Below, one piece after another: positions 1 to 9,853 of a stretch of 64,000 nt of DNA. How positions within the stretch are numbered: position 1 is the first letter of the stretch; every line of letters begins with the position of its first letter. The DNA is taken from the NCBI RefSeq assembly GCF_023370775.1, contig NZ_JAMCCQ010000001.1, forward strand, positions 248,001 to 312,000, in the 5' to 3' direction. The position numbers and the translations under genes are program-made. The stretch comes from Marivita sp. GX14005. Its GTDB lineage: Bacteria > Pseudomonadota > Alphaproteobacteria > Rhodobacterales > Rhodobacteraceae. Under the pieces are notes generated by a model that saw only the letters and a program-made list of their open reading frames with translations, ran no database searches and was not told the DNA's origin.

Positions 1-170
1 GGGTCTACGGTCTGGGCGCGCGCGGCCAACAGGGCGTGACCGACGCGCTGAACATCATCCACAAGGAACTCGACGTGTCGATGGGCCTTTGCGGGCGCAC
101 CGATGTGACGACGCTCGACAGGAGCATCCTGATGGTGCCCAAGGGTTTTTCCGGCGATTGGGAAGACTAG
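1..170 (+). CDS. C-terminal fragment of FMN-dependent alpha-hydroxy-acid dehydrogenase (L-lactate dehydrogenase-like)
   Basis: The window opens inside this gene. The frame starting at base 3 encodes about 55 residues ending in a TAG at 168-170. The tail reads GARGQQGV, then a long helix with ALNIIHKELDVSMGLCG, then TDVTTLDRSIL. That is the usual C-terminal end of the FMN-dependent L-lactate dehydrogenase/glycolate oxidase family: the last barrel helix and the strongly conserved 'M.L.G...V..L' segment. The family oxidises L-2-hydroxy acids to 2-oxo acids, passing electrons to quinone or oxygen. The FMN-binding and catalytic His/Arg region lies off the left edge, so substrate cannot be judged. 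Confidence 0.75.
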   Translation, partial: VYGLGARGQQGVTDALNIIHKELDVSMGLCGRTDVTTLDRSILMVPKGFSGDWED

Positions 171-350
171 GCAGCGCGCCGGTTCATGTCCTTGCGTTCG
201 GTTCGGCCCTCTTTTGCAAGTATACGTCATCCTTTCCCGCAAAACCCCGCGCTTTGGGCTTGCCCTGCCGCCCGATCCGGTTTAACGCGCAGGCTTCACG
301 CGGGGTGACAGCCTTGGAGGCACCCTGCCCTTACAATTTGGAGATATATC

Positions 351-1001
351 ATGGCTGGTGAGATTCCTGATCTCGTAGCTCTGGAACGGACGGGGACAGG
401 CAAGGGCGCCGCTCGTCAGGCACGCCGCGATGGCATGGTTCCGGGCGTTGTTTTCGGCGGCGACAAAGACCCGCTCGCGATCAACATTCCGTTCAACGAA
501 TTGCTCAAGCGCCTGAAAGCGGGCCGCTTCAAGTCGACGCTGTTCAACATGAAAGTGGACGGCCATGAGGATGTGCGCGTGGTCTGCCGCGATGTGCAGC
601 GCGATGTCGTCAAGGATTTGCCGACGCATGTCGATTTCATGCGCCTGCGCCGCACGACGAAGATCGCGCTCTTCATCCCGGTCGAGTTCATCAACGAGGA
701 AGAGGCGCCCGGCCTCAAGCGTGGCGGCGTGCTGACGACTGTGCGCCCCGAGGTCGAGCTGGTCGTGACCGCAGGCGATATTCCCGAGAAGCTGACCGTC
801 GATCTGGCCGGTCTGGATATCGGCGACACGGTCACGATTTCCGACATCACGCTGCCCAAGGGCACCAAGCCGACGATCGACCGCGATTTCGTTATCGCGA
901 ACATCTCGGCGCCGTCGGGGCTGCGCGCTTCCGAGAGCGAAGATGAGGAAGAAACGCCCGATGCGGATGAAGTTCCCGCAACGGAGCAGAACGAGGATTG
1001 A
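351..1001 (+). CDS. rplY: 50S ribosomal protein L25/general stress protein Ctc
   Basis: Large-subunit ribosomal protein that binds 5S rRNA. At 216 residues it is the long two-domain (TL5/Ctc) form usual in alphaproteobacteria. The N-terminal half (about 1-95) is the 5S-binding beta barrel, with the typical [12 protein letters not shown] start and a PGVVFGG segment. The second domain covers about 96-190 and contains the [13 protein letters not shown] stretch. A highly acidic tail ([12 protein letters not shown]) ends the protein. The GGAG ribosome-binding site sits about eight bases before ATG 351. A strong terminator follows at 1024-1050. Next to pth, a common pairing in many bacteria. Confidence 0.95.
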   Translation: MAGEIPDLVALERTGTGKGAARQARRDGMVPGVVFGGDKDPLAINIPFNELLKRLKAGRFKSTLFNMKVDGHEDVRVVCRDVQRDVVKDLPTHVDFMRLRRTTKIALFIPVEFINEEEAPGLKRGGVLTTVRPEVELVVTAGDIPEKLTVDLAGLDIGDTVTISDITLPKGTKPTIDRDFVIANISAPSGLRASESEDEEETPDADEVPATEQNED

Positions 1002-1023
1002 TCCGTTAGGATATCCCGAACGA

Positions 1024-1050
1024 ACGGCCCCGCCCCTGCGGGGCCGTTTT
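1024..1050 (+). terminator. Rho-independent terminator after rplY
   Basis: An ACGGCCCC stem pairs with GGGGCCGT and is followed by TTTTCGTTT, 23 bases after the rplY stop. This separates rplY from pth, which would then need its own promoter in 1050-1138. Confidence 0.85.
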
Positions 1051-1138
1051 CGTTTGCCGGGCCACTTCGCCTTTTGCCACCGACATCGCTTTGGCCTAGA
1101 CAGGGCGCTATGACGCGGCACTGGGGGCATGAGCAGGC

Positions 1139-1831
1139 ATGAAACTCATCGTGGGTCTTGGCAATCCCGGCGCGAAATATGCCGGGCATCGGCACAATAT
1201 CGGCTTCATGGCGGTGGACCGGATCGCTGCCGATCACGGATTCGGACCCTGGAAAGCGCGATTCCAGGGCGAAGCGGCCGAAGGGCGGCTCGGCAGCGAA
1301 AAGGTGTTGCTCCTCAAACCCGGCACCTTCATGAACCGCTCCGGCCAATCGGTTCAGGCGGCGATGCAGTTCTACAAGCTGCTGCCCGAAGACGTGATCG
1401 TCTTTCACGACGAGCTCGATCTCGCCCCCGGAAAGCTCCGCGTCAAGCAAGGCGGCGGACATGCGGGCCATAACGGTTTGCGCTCGATCCACGGCCATAT
1501 CGGCGCGGAGTATGGCCGCGTGCGGCTCGGCATCGGGCATCCGGGCCACAAGGACAAGGTATCGGGCTATGTGCTGCACGATTTCGCCAAGGCCGATGCG
1601 GAATGGCTGGACGATCTTCTGCGCGGTATTTCAGACGGAGCGCCGCAGCTCGCCGAAGGGGATACCGGGCGGTTTCAGAATGCCGTCGCGCTGCGCACCG
1701 CGCCGCCACGCTCCTCGGGCAGCGCCCCGCCGCGAAACGATGCGCCGCCGAAAACAGGTGAAGAACCGAAAGAAACGCCCAAGCCCGACGATCGCAGCGC
1801 GCTGCAAAAGCTGGTCGACAGGTTTCGCTGA
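1139..1831 (+). CDS. pth: Peptidyl-tRNA hydrolase
   Basis: Cleaves the ester bond of peptidyl-tRNAs dropped from stalled ribosomes, releasing free tRNA. The core is classical: VGLGNPG at residues 5-11, the catalytic His in HRHNIGF (His19), the PGTFMNRSG loop, HDELD, and the substrate-gating GGGHAGHNG. The family core is about 190 residues. Here 230 residues are reached through a Pro/Arg/Lys-rich, probably disordered C-terminal tail (about 190-230), a feature seen in many alphaproteobacterial Pth. Start chosen at ATG 1139 because residue 1 runs directly into the first beta strand. Downstream spacing to the DUF2237 gene is about 100 bases. Confidence 0.96.
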   Translation: MKLIVGLGNPGAKYAGHRHNIGFMAVDRIAADHGFGPWKARFQGEAAEGRLGSEKVLLLKPGTFMNRSGQSVQAAMQFYKLLPEDVIVFHDELDLAPGKLRVKQGGGHAGHNGLRSIHGHIGAEYGRVRLGIGHPGHKDKVSGYVLHDFAKADAEWLDDLLRGISDGAPQLAEGDTGRFQNAVALRTAPPRSSGSAPPRNDAPPKTGEEPKETPKPDDRSALQKLVDRFR

Positions 1832-1927
1832 ACGGCACCTTGCACGGTGCGGTGGACTTGCGCGGTGCGGTGGAAAGGTGCGACGGTCCCGCTACGTCCT
1901 GCAACAACAACGCGAGCGGAGGCGATC

Positions 1928-2305
1928 ATGCAGCAAGACGATTCAATAAACGTGCTCGGCACCGCCTTGGCGCCCTGCTCCACCGATCCGTTGACAGGCT
2001 TCTTCCGGGACGGACATTGCAATACCTGTGCCGCCGATCAAGGAAGCCACACGGTCTGCGCAGTCATGACGGCCGAATTCCTCGCCTACTCGAAATATGT
2101 CGGCAATGACCTGAGCACACCGATGCCCGAGTTCCGGTTTCCCGGATTGCAGCCGGGGGATCTGTGGTGCCTTTGTGCCGGGCGGTTTCTTCAGGCGCAT
2201 GACGAGGGCTGCGCGCCCAGGGTCAACCTTGAGGCGACGCATCGCCGCGCGCTCGAGATCGTGCCGCTGACGATCCTTGAGCAGCACGCAACCGAGAGCG
2301 GCTGA
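1928..2305 (+). CDS. DUF2237 family protein
   Basis: A 125-residue protein matching the DUF2237 family by recall: VLGTALAPCS at the N-terminus, a TGFFRDGHCNTC block, HTVCAVMT, then a YSKYVGNDLSTP and PGLQPGDLWCLCA core. Several conserved cysteines (in DGHCNTC and WCLCA) suggest metal binding or redox chemistry, but no function is established for the family. The start at 1928 is preferred because GGAGG lies at 1918-1922. An upstream in-frame start at 1847 would add an unrelated low-quality segment. It could be cotranscribed with the MscS gene 60 bases downstream. Confidence 0.8.
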   Translation: MQQDDSINVLGTALAPCSTDPLTGFFRDGHCNTCAADQGSHTVCAVMTAEFLAYSKYVGNDLSTPMPEFRFPGLQPGDLWCLCAGRFLQAHDEGCAPRVNLEATHRRALEIVPLTILEQHATESG

Positions 2306-2365
2306 CCCGGAACCACCGGCCCCGAGCCGCGTTGACCAAGACCGAAACAGCAAGGATCGCCGCGC

Positions 2366-3253
2366 ATGGAGCCCGCCTTGGACGATGTCCACCCGCTTCG
2401 CATTCTTTACGACCAGATCGAAACGCTCGCGCGCGATACCATAGCGCTCCTTCCGAACCTCATCGCCGCCATCGGGATCATCCTGCTTACGGCGCTTGTC
2501 GCCTATGGCCTCGTGCGATTGACGCGCGGCATCCTCAGACGCTCGAAGCGGCGACCATCGCTCGTCAGCGCGGTCGTCACTCTGGTCAAGATCGTGGTCT
2601 GGACTTTCGGATTGATGATCGCCCTGACGGTGCTTTTCCCGAACCTGACCCCGACGAAACTGCTCGCCGGGCTCGGACTCGGCTCCATTGCTGTCGGTCT
2701 TGCATTCAAGGATGTGTTCGAAAATTTTCTTGCGGGGTTCCTGATTCTGCTGCGCAAGCCCATGCGGATCGGGGACGATATCGAATGCAACGGCCTGAGC
2801 GGGCAGGTCGAGCAGATCACCATTCGCGATACCTTTTTGCGCAAACGCTCGGGCGAATTGATCCTCGTCCCCAATTCCTTTATCTACAAGAACCCGGTAC
2901 GGGTGCTGACCGACCGGGATCTGCGGCGGATCGAGGTCGTGGTCGGTGTGGCTTACGGCGAGGATGTGGATCGCTCGCGTGAGGTGATCGAAGGCGCGGT
3001 GAACGGTCTGGAAACGGTTTCGGCCGACAAGCCGGTTCAGGTCTTCGCCACGACGTTCAATTCCTCTTCCATCGATTTCATGGTGCGCTGGTGGGCCAAA
3101 AGCACCCCGCTGGGCGAGCATCAGTCGCGCGACACGGTGGTTGCCGCGATCAAACGCGCGCTGGACGATGCCGGTATCGAAATCCCCTTCCCCTATCGCA
3201 CGCTGACCTTCAAGGAGCCGCTGCGTGTCGATCAGGGCGAGGCGGAGGGCTGA
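2366..3253 (+). CDS. Small-conductance mechanosensitive channel (MscS family)
   Basis: A 295-residue MscS-type channel of the inner membrane that opens under membrane tension and releases solutes during osmotic downshock. One transmembrane helix runs about residues 25-47 and a second about 70-95. The pore-lining third helix follows, with the Gly/Ala-rich AGLGLGSIAVGLAFKDVFENFLAGF signature. The beta domain contains RIGDDIEC, and VPNSFIYKNPV ends it. A C-terminal alpha/beta domain follows. The length matches the basic three-helix MscS form. An AAGGA ribosome-binding site precedes ATG 2366. The stop codon lies inside a hairpin shared with the convergent trpB gene. Confidence 0.93.
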   Translation: MEPALDDVHPLRILYDQIETLARDTIALLPNLIAAIGIILLTALVAYGLVRLTRGILRRSKRRPSLVSAVVTLVKIVVWTFGLMIALTVLFPNLTPTKLLAGLGLGSIAVGLAFKDVFENFLAGFLILLRKPMRIGDDIECNGLSGQVEQITIRDTFLRKRSGELILVPNSFIYKNPVRVLTDRDLRRIEVVVGVAYGEDVDRSREVIEGAVNGLETVSADKPVQVFATTFNSSSIDFMVRWWAKSTPLGEHQSRDTVVAAIKRALDDAGIEIPFPYRTLTFKEPLRVDQGEAEG

Positions 3254-3262
3254 CGCGGCGCG

Positions 3263-3268
<6 letters not shown>
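3248..3268. terminator. Shared hairpin spanning the stop codons of mscS-type gene and trpB
   Basis: A perfect nine-base-pair stem, GGCTGACGC with GCGTCAGCC around a GGC loop. The TGA stop of the plus-strand channel gene (3251-3253) lies in one arm. The trpB stop (complement, 3263-3265) lies in the other. No U-tract follows on either side, so termination is inferred from position and symmetry. Confidence 0.5.
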
Positions 3269-4483
<1,215 letters not shown>

Positions 4484-4609
4484 CGCGCGCCTCTTATCTC
4501 CAACGGGCCACAGGTAGCGGCTCGGCCCGTTCGGGGCAAGCGCCGGCGGGATCGAAACCGCCCGGACAGGCCGACTCGAATTGTCCTGAAAACCGCTTTC
4601 CGGCGCGCG

Positions 4610-5938
4610 TCACGTGGCAACTGCGCGTTCCAATGCAGGGTAGCGCCATGCCAGCGTGGCCCCGCGCGCGATGAAGGACACCAGCAATGCCGCCCAGAGC
4701 CCATGATTGCCCAGGCCCGGAACCAGAATTGCAACACTCGCCGCGTAGATCGCAACCGACAGGATCATCATGTTTCGCATATCGCCGGTGCGCGTTGCGC
4801 CGATGAAGATACCGTCGAACATGAAGGAGGCGAGCGCCAGCACCGGCGCCGCTGTCATCCACGGCAGGAAAACCGCGGCGGCAGCGCGCACATCGTTGCT
4901 CTTTGCCATGATTTCGACGATCCACGGCCCGAACACCCAGAACCCGCAAGCCAGGATGACCGAAGCGCCAAGACCCCAAGCGCTCGACAGGATCGCGGCG
5001 CGACGCAGCGCTGGCAGCGCGCGCGCGCCGACCGCCTGACCGACAATGGCTTCAGCCGAGAAGGCGAATCCGTCGAGTGCGTATGCGGTGATGAAGAGGA
5101 ACTGCAGCAACACCTGATTGGCCGCAAGGGTCACATCGCCGAACCCCGCGCCGAGGAACATGAACGACAGGAAGATCGCCTGCAGCAGCGCGGATCGGAT
5201 CAGGATGTCGGTATTGACCCGTGCCATCCGAAGCAGCGCCGGACGGTGAAAAACCCGCGCCCGATCGCGCCAGTCCGGGCGGCGGAAGGCTGCGCGGCAG
5301 AGGAGAAGACCCATCGCGAGCCCGCCCCACTCTGCCGCGAATGTAGCGAAGGCCACGCCGTTCACACCCCAGCCCAGCCCAAGCACGAACCACAGGTTCA
5401 AAGCCGCGTTGAGCCCGTTCATCCAGAGTTGGAGCGCCAGCACCGCGCGTGTGCGCTCCTGCGCGATGAGCCAGCCCGTAATCCCGAACACGGCAATCGC
5501 GGCAGGCGCGGACCAGATGCGGATCGCCATGTAGCCGCGCGCCAGCGTCTCGACTTCGGCGCTGGCGGGCGCAAGCTGGAACGCGGCCCAGATCAGCGGC
5601 ACCTGCAGCAGGATGATCGCCGCGCCGCCGGTGAAGGCGATAAGCAGAACGCGCGTCAGGATTGCCGCGACCTCGGCGCTATCTCCCTGCCCTTGCGCCT
5701 GCGCGGCAAGGCCCGTCGTGCCCATCCGCAGGAAGCCGAAAATCCAGTAGATCGCCGAGAGGATAATCGCCCCGATCCCCACCGCACCGATGGGTGCCGC
5801 CTCACCGATCTGGCCGACCACGCCGGTATCCACCGCGCCGAGGATCGGCACGCTGACATTCGACAGCACGATCGGCAGCGCGATTGCCAGAATGCGCCGG
5901 CTGGTGACTTCGCGCGGCCGGAGGGCCGCGTCAGTCAT
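4610..5938 (-). CDS. MATE family efflux transporter (DinF-like)
   Basis: Inner-membrane exporter of 442 residues with about twelve hydrophobic segments in two homologous halves, the multidrug and toxin extrusion fold. The N-terminal block RRILAIALPIVLSNVSVPILGAVDTGVVG, with its P-V-D-T pattern, is typical of the DinF-like branch. The second half repeats this logic around IRSALLQAIFLSFMFLGAGFGDVTLAANQVLLQ. Substrates cannot be inferred; related proteins export cationic drugs or oxidants by Na+ or H+ antiport. Its start overlaps the end of the upstream thioesterase gene by eight bases, so the two are probably cotranscribed with the second thioesterase. Confidence 0.9.
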   Translation of the reverse strand: MTDAALRPREVTSRRILAIALPIVLSNVSVPILGAVDTGVVGQIGEAAPIGAVGIGAIILSAIYWIFGFLRMGTTGLAAQAQGQGDSAEVAAILTRVLLIAFTGGAAIILLQVPLIWAAFQLAPASAEVETLARGYMAIRIWSAPAAIAVFGITGWLIAQERTRAVLALQLWMNGLNAALNLWFVLGLGWGVNGVAFATFAAEWGGLAMGLLLCRAAFRRPDWRDRARVFHRPALLRMARVNTDILIRSALLQAIFLSFMFLGAGFGDVTLAANQVLLQFLFITAYALDGFAFSAEAIVGQAVGARALPALRRAAILSSAWGLGASVILACGFWVFGPWIVEIMAKSNDVRAAAAVFLPWMTAAPVLALASFMFDGIFIGATRTGDMRNMMILSVAIYAASVAILVPGLGNHGLWAALLVSFIARGATLAWRYPALERAVAT

Positions 5939-6449
5939 CGCCTGAAACCGGACGCGGCATCAGGAAATGCGCGGTCGCCTGCGCGAAGGGACGCGCGCGA
6001 TTGTCCTGCCATGCTTCGGCCTGCACGGAGGCATAGCGCCGCCCGGCGCGCGTGATCGTCGCTCGGGCATAGGCATCGCGCGGCAGCCCGGAGCGCAGGT
6101 AATCGACCGTGAAATCGATGGTCTTGGGCAGCCGCGGCAGCTTGCCCGCCGTCAACCCCTCTACATCCAGAACGCCGCTTTCCAGATCGCTCCAGATATG
6201 TGCCCAACTCAGCGAGATCAGCGCCGTCACTTCTAGGAAGGCGGAAGTCACGCCGCCATGGATCGCCGGCAAAATCGGGTTGCCGATCAGCATTTCGTCA
6301 AAGGACAGAACGGCGGTCAACTCGTCGCCGCGCCGGTCGAAGGCGATGCCGAGAAACGAGATATAGGGCACACCGCCCACCAGCGCGGCGAGCGCCGCAT
6401 CGCGCCGCTGCTTGACGACCTGAACCGGCTCCGGTGTCTTGCGGCTCAT
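5931..6449 (-). CDS. PaaI family hot-dog thioesterase
   Basis: Probable acyl-CoA or aryl-CoA thioesterase of the hot-dog fold, 172 residues. The hallmark PAIHGGVTSAFLE segment, between the first strands and the central helix, carries the His-Gly-Gly pattern of the PaaI/4HBT family. VEGLTAGKLPRLPKTIDFTVDYLRSGLPRD forms the following strands. ATG 6449 is chosen because a GGGGAG site lies upstream and the sequence beyond it overlaps the neighbouring gene without homology. It follows a second thioesterase by one base and shares its strand and the hot-dog fold, so the pair looks like a tandem duplication. Confidence 0.85.
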   Translation of the reverse strand: MSRKTPEPVQVVKQRRDAALAALVGGVPYISFLGIAFDRRGDELTAVLSFDEMLIGNPILPAIHGGVTSAFLEVTALISLSWAHIWSDLESGVLDVEGLTAGKLPRLPKTIDFTVDYLRSGLPRDAYARATITRAGRRYASVQAEAWQDNRARPFAQATAHFLMPRPVSGDD

Positions 6450-6450
6450 G

Positions 6451-6873
6451 TCAGCTCCCCTCGACGGTGAAGGCGCCGGTCGCGGTCGCCACCGGGAGCT
6501 CGGCATCTTCGTCGCGTGCGGTCGCGCGCACAAACGCGACGTTGCGCGTGATGTGATAGATCTCCGCCCGCGCCGTGATCGATTGGCCGGGCGTGGCGGC
6601 GCGCATGTAATCGATCCGCAGATCGATGGTCGCCGTTCCGGCCGGAGCCGCCGGATGACTCATCACCGCCGCCCCGCCGCAAGTATCCATCAGGGCCGAG
6701 ACCGCGCCGCCATGGATCACCCCGGTTTCCGGATCGCCGATCAGACGGGTGTCATAGGGCATCGTGATTTCGGCCATACCGTCGTCCAGCGCGGTGATCT
6801 GCATGCCGAGCGCCCGCGCATGGGGAATCGACTGAATGAACTGGCGGGCAATTCTCGCTTTGTCTGCGCTCAT
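6451..6873 (-). CDS. PaaI family hot-dog thioesterase, first of a tandem pair
   Basis: A 140-residue hot-dog thioesterase. The signature GVIHGGAVSALMDTCGGAA contains the catalytic-site HGG turn and the Asp of the central helix expected in PaaI/YdiI-type enzymes. TIDLRIDYMRAATPGQ matches the following strands. ATG 6873 is preferred since AGGA lies ten bases upstream and codons further upstream extend into the divergent regulator's promoter. Next to it on the minus strand are the paralogous thioesterase and a MATE exporter; across a 121-base divergent gap is a MerR regulator of the acyl-CoA block. A role in hydrolysing CoA thioesters from that pathway is an inference. Confidence 0.87.
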   Translation of the reverse strand: MSADKARIARQFIQSIPHARALGMQITALDDGMAEITMPYDTRLIGDPETGVIHGGAVSALMDTCGGAAVMSHPAAPAGTATIDLRIDYMRAATPGQSITARAEIYHITRNVAFVRATARDEDAELPVATATGAFTVEGS

Positions 6874-6994
6874 TGAACTGTTCCTCGTCGTGTCATATCG
6901 CTTTACGCAACCCGAAGGCGCAAGGCCAGCCGCGATCCGGTTGCCGAGCACGTAGCGCGCTCCTATGGTTCGCACCGAAGGATGAGGACAGCAA

Positions 6995-7366
6995 ATGGCC
7001 GAGCCGCGATTGAGCTTCAAGGAAATGTGCGCAAAATTCGATGTGACGCCGCGCACGCTTCGATACTATGAGTATATCGAGCTGCTTCAGCCCGAACGCG
7101 AAGGCCGTTCGCGCTGGTATGGTCCGCGCGAAATCGCCCGCATGACGCTCATCCTGCGCGGGCGGAAATTCGGATTCCAGCTTGAAGAGATCCGTCAGTG
7201 GCTCTTGATCTACGAACAGGACGGCACCGATGCGCAGATGCGCACATGGATAGAGATGGCCAACCGGCAGCTCGTCGAATTGGCCGAGCAACGCAAGCAG
7301 CTCGATGAAACGATTGACGAGCTGCAATCCCTGCGAGATCAGACGATCGCCTCTCTGGACAGCTGA
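6995..7366 (+). CDS. MerR family transcriptional regulator 1
   Basis: A 123-residue MerR-type regulator. The N-terminal winged helix reads [19 protein letters not shown], followed by the second wing helix RMTLILRGRKFGFQLEEI. A C-terminal dimerisation coiled coil covers about residues 80-120. There is no effector domain and no C-terminal cysteine cluster, so it is not a metal sensor. This short form resembles regulators of acyl-CoA or branched-chain amino-acid degradation (LiuR-like). It lies divergent to the thioesterase pair and 228 bases before a paralogous MerR, which leads into the acyl-CoA dehydrogenase gene. Confidence 0.88.
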   Translation: MAEPRLSFKEMCAKFDVTPRTLRYYEYIELLQPEREGRSRWYGPREIARMTLILRGRKFGFQLEEIRQWLLIYEQDGTDAQMRTWIEMANRQLVELAEQRKQLDETIDELQSLRDQTIASLDS

Positions 7367-7483
7367 CGCGGGCAGCGCCTCATCGCCGCCAAGCGGCGCG
7401 CCGCCGGTAAGCTGGCGGCAATATCGCCCAAAGCGCCTTGAAAGAAAGTTGCCGCGCTCCAGCGTTGACCTTGCCTGATCTTA

Positions 7484-7502
7484 CGTCACCCAAAATGTGA
7501 CG
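7484..7502. promoter_or_regulatory. Inverted repeat in front of the second MerR gene
   Basis: CGTCAC and GTGACG form a perfect six-base inverted repeat with a seven-base spacer. A TTGACC at 7465-7470 lies upstream, and CAAAAT sits inside the repeat at 7491-7496, twenty bases away. A long spacer of this kind is what MerR-type regulators act on, so this could be the operator-promoter of the acyl-CoA block. The assignment is an inference. Confidence 0.5.
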
Positions 7503-7513
7503 CGGCGTATAAG

Positions 7514-7527
7514 TTACGTCAACGTGA
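7514..7527. promoter_or_regulatory. Second palindrome, TTACGT-N2-ACGTGA
   Basis: One mismatch from the perfect palindrome TTACGT-N2-ACGTAA, located 68 bases before ATG 7595 and 12 bases after the first inverted repeat. It shares the TTACGTCA word with the first repeat (7481-7488), so both may be bound by the same MerR-type protein. Confidence 0.45.
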
Positions 7528-7594
7528 TTTCCCATTGTAAGAAGGGACGAGCCCGCGCATCTCGGTGCCGCTACGGCATTCGAGAGGGAAAACC

Positions 7595-8017
7595 ATGACG
7601 ACACAGGCCAACCAGATGACAGAGGCCACGATGACGATCCGGCAGATGTGCGACGAGTTCGACGTCACACCGCGCACGCTGCGGTTCTACGAAGCGAAGG
7701 AGCTTCTGTTTCCGATCCGCGAGCGCCAGAAACGGCTGTTCACGAAACGCGACCGCGCGAGACTCAAGCTCATCCTGCGCGGCAAGCGGTTCGGTTTCAG
7801 CTTGGAGGAAATCCGCCAGCTGCTCGATCTCTACGACATGGGCGATCAACAGCGCACGCAACTCGCCCGCACCTACGAGATCGCCAAAGAGCGGCTCGCC
7901 GATATGGAAGCGCAGCGCGATGAGCTGACCCAGGCCATCGACGAGCTCAAGGAACAGATGCGCTGGGGCGAGAAGATGCTCGCCTCGATGGACCAGACGA
8001 AGAAGGCCGCCGAATAG
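7595..8017 (+). CDS. MerR family transcriptional regulator 2
   Basis: A 140-residue MerR-type regulator paralogous to the one at 6995. [19 protein letters not shown] forms the recognition helix, [26 protein letters not shown] the second domain. A long coiled coil with [28 protein letters not shown] follows. No ligand domain is seen. ATG 7595 is chosen for the GAGAGGG sequence upstream; a GTG at 7565 is possible but has no ribosome-binding site. Only 25 bases separate it from the acyl-CoA dehydrogenase gene, so it is very likely the first gene and local regulator of that operon. Confidence 0.9.
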   Translation: MTTQANQMTEATMTIRQMCDEFDVTPRTLRFYEAKELLFPIRERQKRLFTKRDRARLKLILRGKRFGFSLEEIRQLLDLYDMGDQQRTQLARTYEIAKERLADMEAQRDELTQAIDELKEQMRWGEKMLASMDQTKKAAE

Positions 8018-8042
8018 GCCGCCGCGACCAAGGGAGACCCAG

Positions 8043-9824
8043 ATGCCACGCTATACCGCCCCCCTGAAGGACATGCAGTTCATCCTGCACGACGTTCTCA
8101 AGGCGTCCGAACAGGACATTCCCGGTTACGAGGAACTCGACCCCGCCTTCACCGGCGCGGTGATCGAGGAAGCGGGCAAGCTGGCCTCCGAGCTTTTGAT
8201 GCCGCTCAACGCGGTGGGCGATCAGCAGGGGTGCCGGCTGGAAAACGGTGTCGTGCGCACGCCTGACGGCTTCAAGGGAGCGTTCGACCAGATGCGCGAC
8301 GGCGGCTGGACGGCGCTCGATTGCGATCCGGACTATGGCGGCCAAGGGCTTCCCTATGTCATGCACACGGCGGCGCAGGAGCCGTTCGTATCGGCGAACA
8401 TGGCCTTCAACATGTATCAGGGCCTGACACACGGCGCTTATTCGGCGATCTATTCGCATGGCTCGGAGGAGCAGAAGCAAACCTATCTGCCCAAGCTGAC
8501 AAGCTGCGAATGGACCGGCACCATGAACTTGACGGAGCCGCATTGCGGCACCGATCTCGGCCTGATGCGCACCAAGGCGGTGCCGCAGGACGATGGCAGC
8601 TACAAGATCACCGGGCAGAAGATCTTCATCTCCGCCGGCGATCACGACATGGCCGAGAACATCATCCACCTCGTTCTGGCGAAAATTCCGGGCGGCCCGG
8701 AGGGCATCAAGGGCGTGTCGCTGTTCATCGTGCCGAAATTCCTCGTGAACGAGGATGGCAGTCTTGGCGCGCGCAATGGCGTGGTTTGCGGCAAGCTCGA
8801 AGAGAAGATGGGCATTCACGGCAACGCCACCTGCGTGATGAATTACGACGACGCGACGGGCTATCTCGTCGGCGAGGCACACAAGGGCATGCGCGCGATG
8901 TTCACCATGATGAACGAAGCGCGGCTTGGCGTCGGACTACAGGGCTATGCGCAGGCGGAAGTCGCCTATCAAAACGCGGTTGATTACGCCAATGATCGGC
9001 TCCAAGGCCGCGATGTGACCGGCGCGCATGCGCCTGAAAAGGCGGCCGATCCGATCATCGTGCATCCCGATATCCGCCGCAACCTGATGGATCAGAAATC
9101 CTTCACCGAAGGCGCGCGCGCCTTCACCTATTGGGGCGCCTACCTGATCGACCGCGCCCATCGAAACGGCGACACGGACGCGGACGGCCTGATTTCCCTG
9201 CTCACCCCGGTGGTCAAGGGCTTCCTGACGGACAAGGGCTTCGAAATGGCGGTAAACGCCCAGCAGGTCTATGGCGGGCACGGCTATATCGAGGAATGGG
9301 GCATGTCCCAATTCGCCCGCGACGCCCGGATCGCCATGATCTACGAAGGCGCTAACGGCATCCAGGCGCTCGATCTGGTTGGCCGGAAACTGGCGCAAGA
9401 CGGCGGCAAGCATGTCATGGCGTTCTTCGACACGATCAAGAGTTTCGCGTCCGAGAACAAGGGCCAGGACGAAGCGTTCGATCGCGACTTCCTGGAGCCG
9501 CTCAAAGCAGCCTCGAAGGATTTGCAGGCCGCCGCGATGTATTTCATGCAAAACGGCATGAAGAACCCCAACAATGCTTTGGCCGGGTCCTATGACTTCA
9601 TGCATATGTTCGGCCATGTCTGCCTTGGCTACATGTGGGCGCGGATGGGGCTGGCGGCGACCAACAGGCTTGCCGAAGGTGCGGAAGACACTGCGTTCCA
9701 TGAAACCAAGCTGGCAACGGGCCGCTACTACATGGCGCGGCAATTGCCCGCCACGAAAATGCACCTTGCCCGCATTCAAACCGGGGCCGATCCGGTGATG
9801 GCGCTGGAGGCTGCGAATTTCTAG
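8043..9824 (+). CDS. Acyl-CoA dehydrogenase, DmdC/FadE-like with C-terminal extension
   Basis: FAD-dependent dehydrogenase that introduces the 2,3 double bond into an acyl-CoA. The 593 residues fit the long subfamily that includes DmdC (3-methylmercaptopropionyl-CoA dehydrogenase) and related FadE-like enzymes. The FAD/substrate motif [19 protein letters not shown] lies about residues 160-178. The C-terminal catalytic region has [19 protein letters not shown], whose glutamate is the expected base. An extra C-terminal domain (about 470-593) follows. AGGGAGA precedes ATG 8043. The DMSP-demethylation substrate cannot be asserted: dmdB and dmdD are absent, and the thiolase and FadB downstream point to general beta-oxidation. 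Confidence 0.88.
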   Translation: MPRYTAPLKDMQFILHDVLKASEQDIPGYEELDPAFTGAVIEEAGKLASELLMPLNAVGDQQGCRLENGVVRTPDGFKGAFDQMRDGGWTALDCDPDYGGQGLPYVMHTAAQEPFVSANMAFNMYQGLTHGAYSAIYSHGSEEQKQTYLPKLTSCEWTGTMNLTEPHCGTDLGLMRTKAVPQDDGSYKITGQKIFISAGDHDMAENIIHLVLAKIPGGPEGIKGVSLFIVPKFLVNEDGSLGARNGVVCGKLEEKMGIHGNATCVMNYDDATGYLVGEAHKGMRAMFTMMNEARLGVGLQGYAQAEVAYQNAVDYANDRLQGRDVTGAHAPEKAADPIIVHPDIRRNLMDQKSFTEGARAFTYWGAYLIDRAHRNGDTDADGLISLLTPVVKGFLTDKGFEMAVNAQQVYGGHGYIEEWGMSQFARDARIAMIYEGANGIQALDLVGRKLAQDGGKHVMAFFDTIKSFASENKGQDEAFDRDFLEPLKAASKDLQAAAMYFMQNGMKNPNNALAGSYDFMHMFGHVCLGYMWARMGLAATNRLAEGAEDTAFHETKLATGRYYMARQLPATKMHLARIQTGADPVMALEAANF

Positions 9825-9853
9825 GCGACGGGGAACGCCCTGCGGCAGGAGAT

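Noticed and set aside
8043-9824. Assignment of the acyl-CoA dehydrogenase as dmdC of the DMSP pathway
   Set aside because: The length and family fit, but dmdB and dmdD are absent and the neighbours are beta-oxidation genes, so only the broader family is named.
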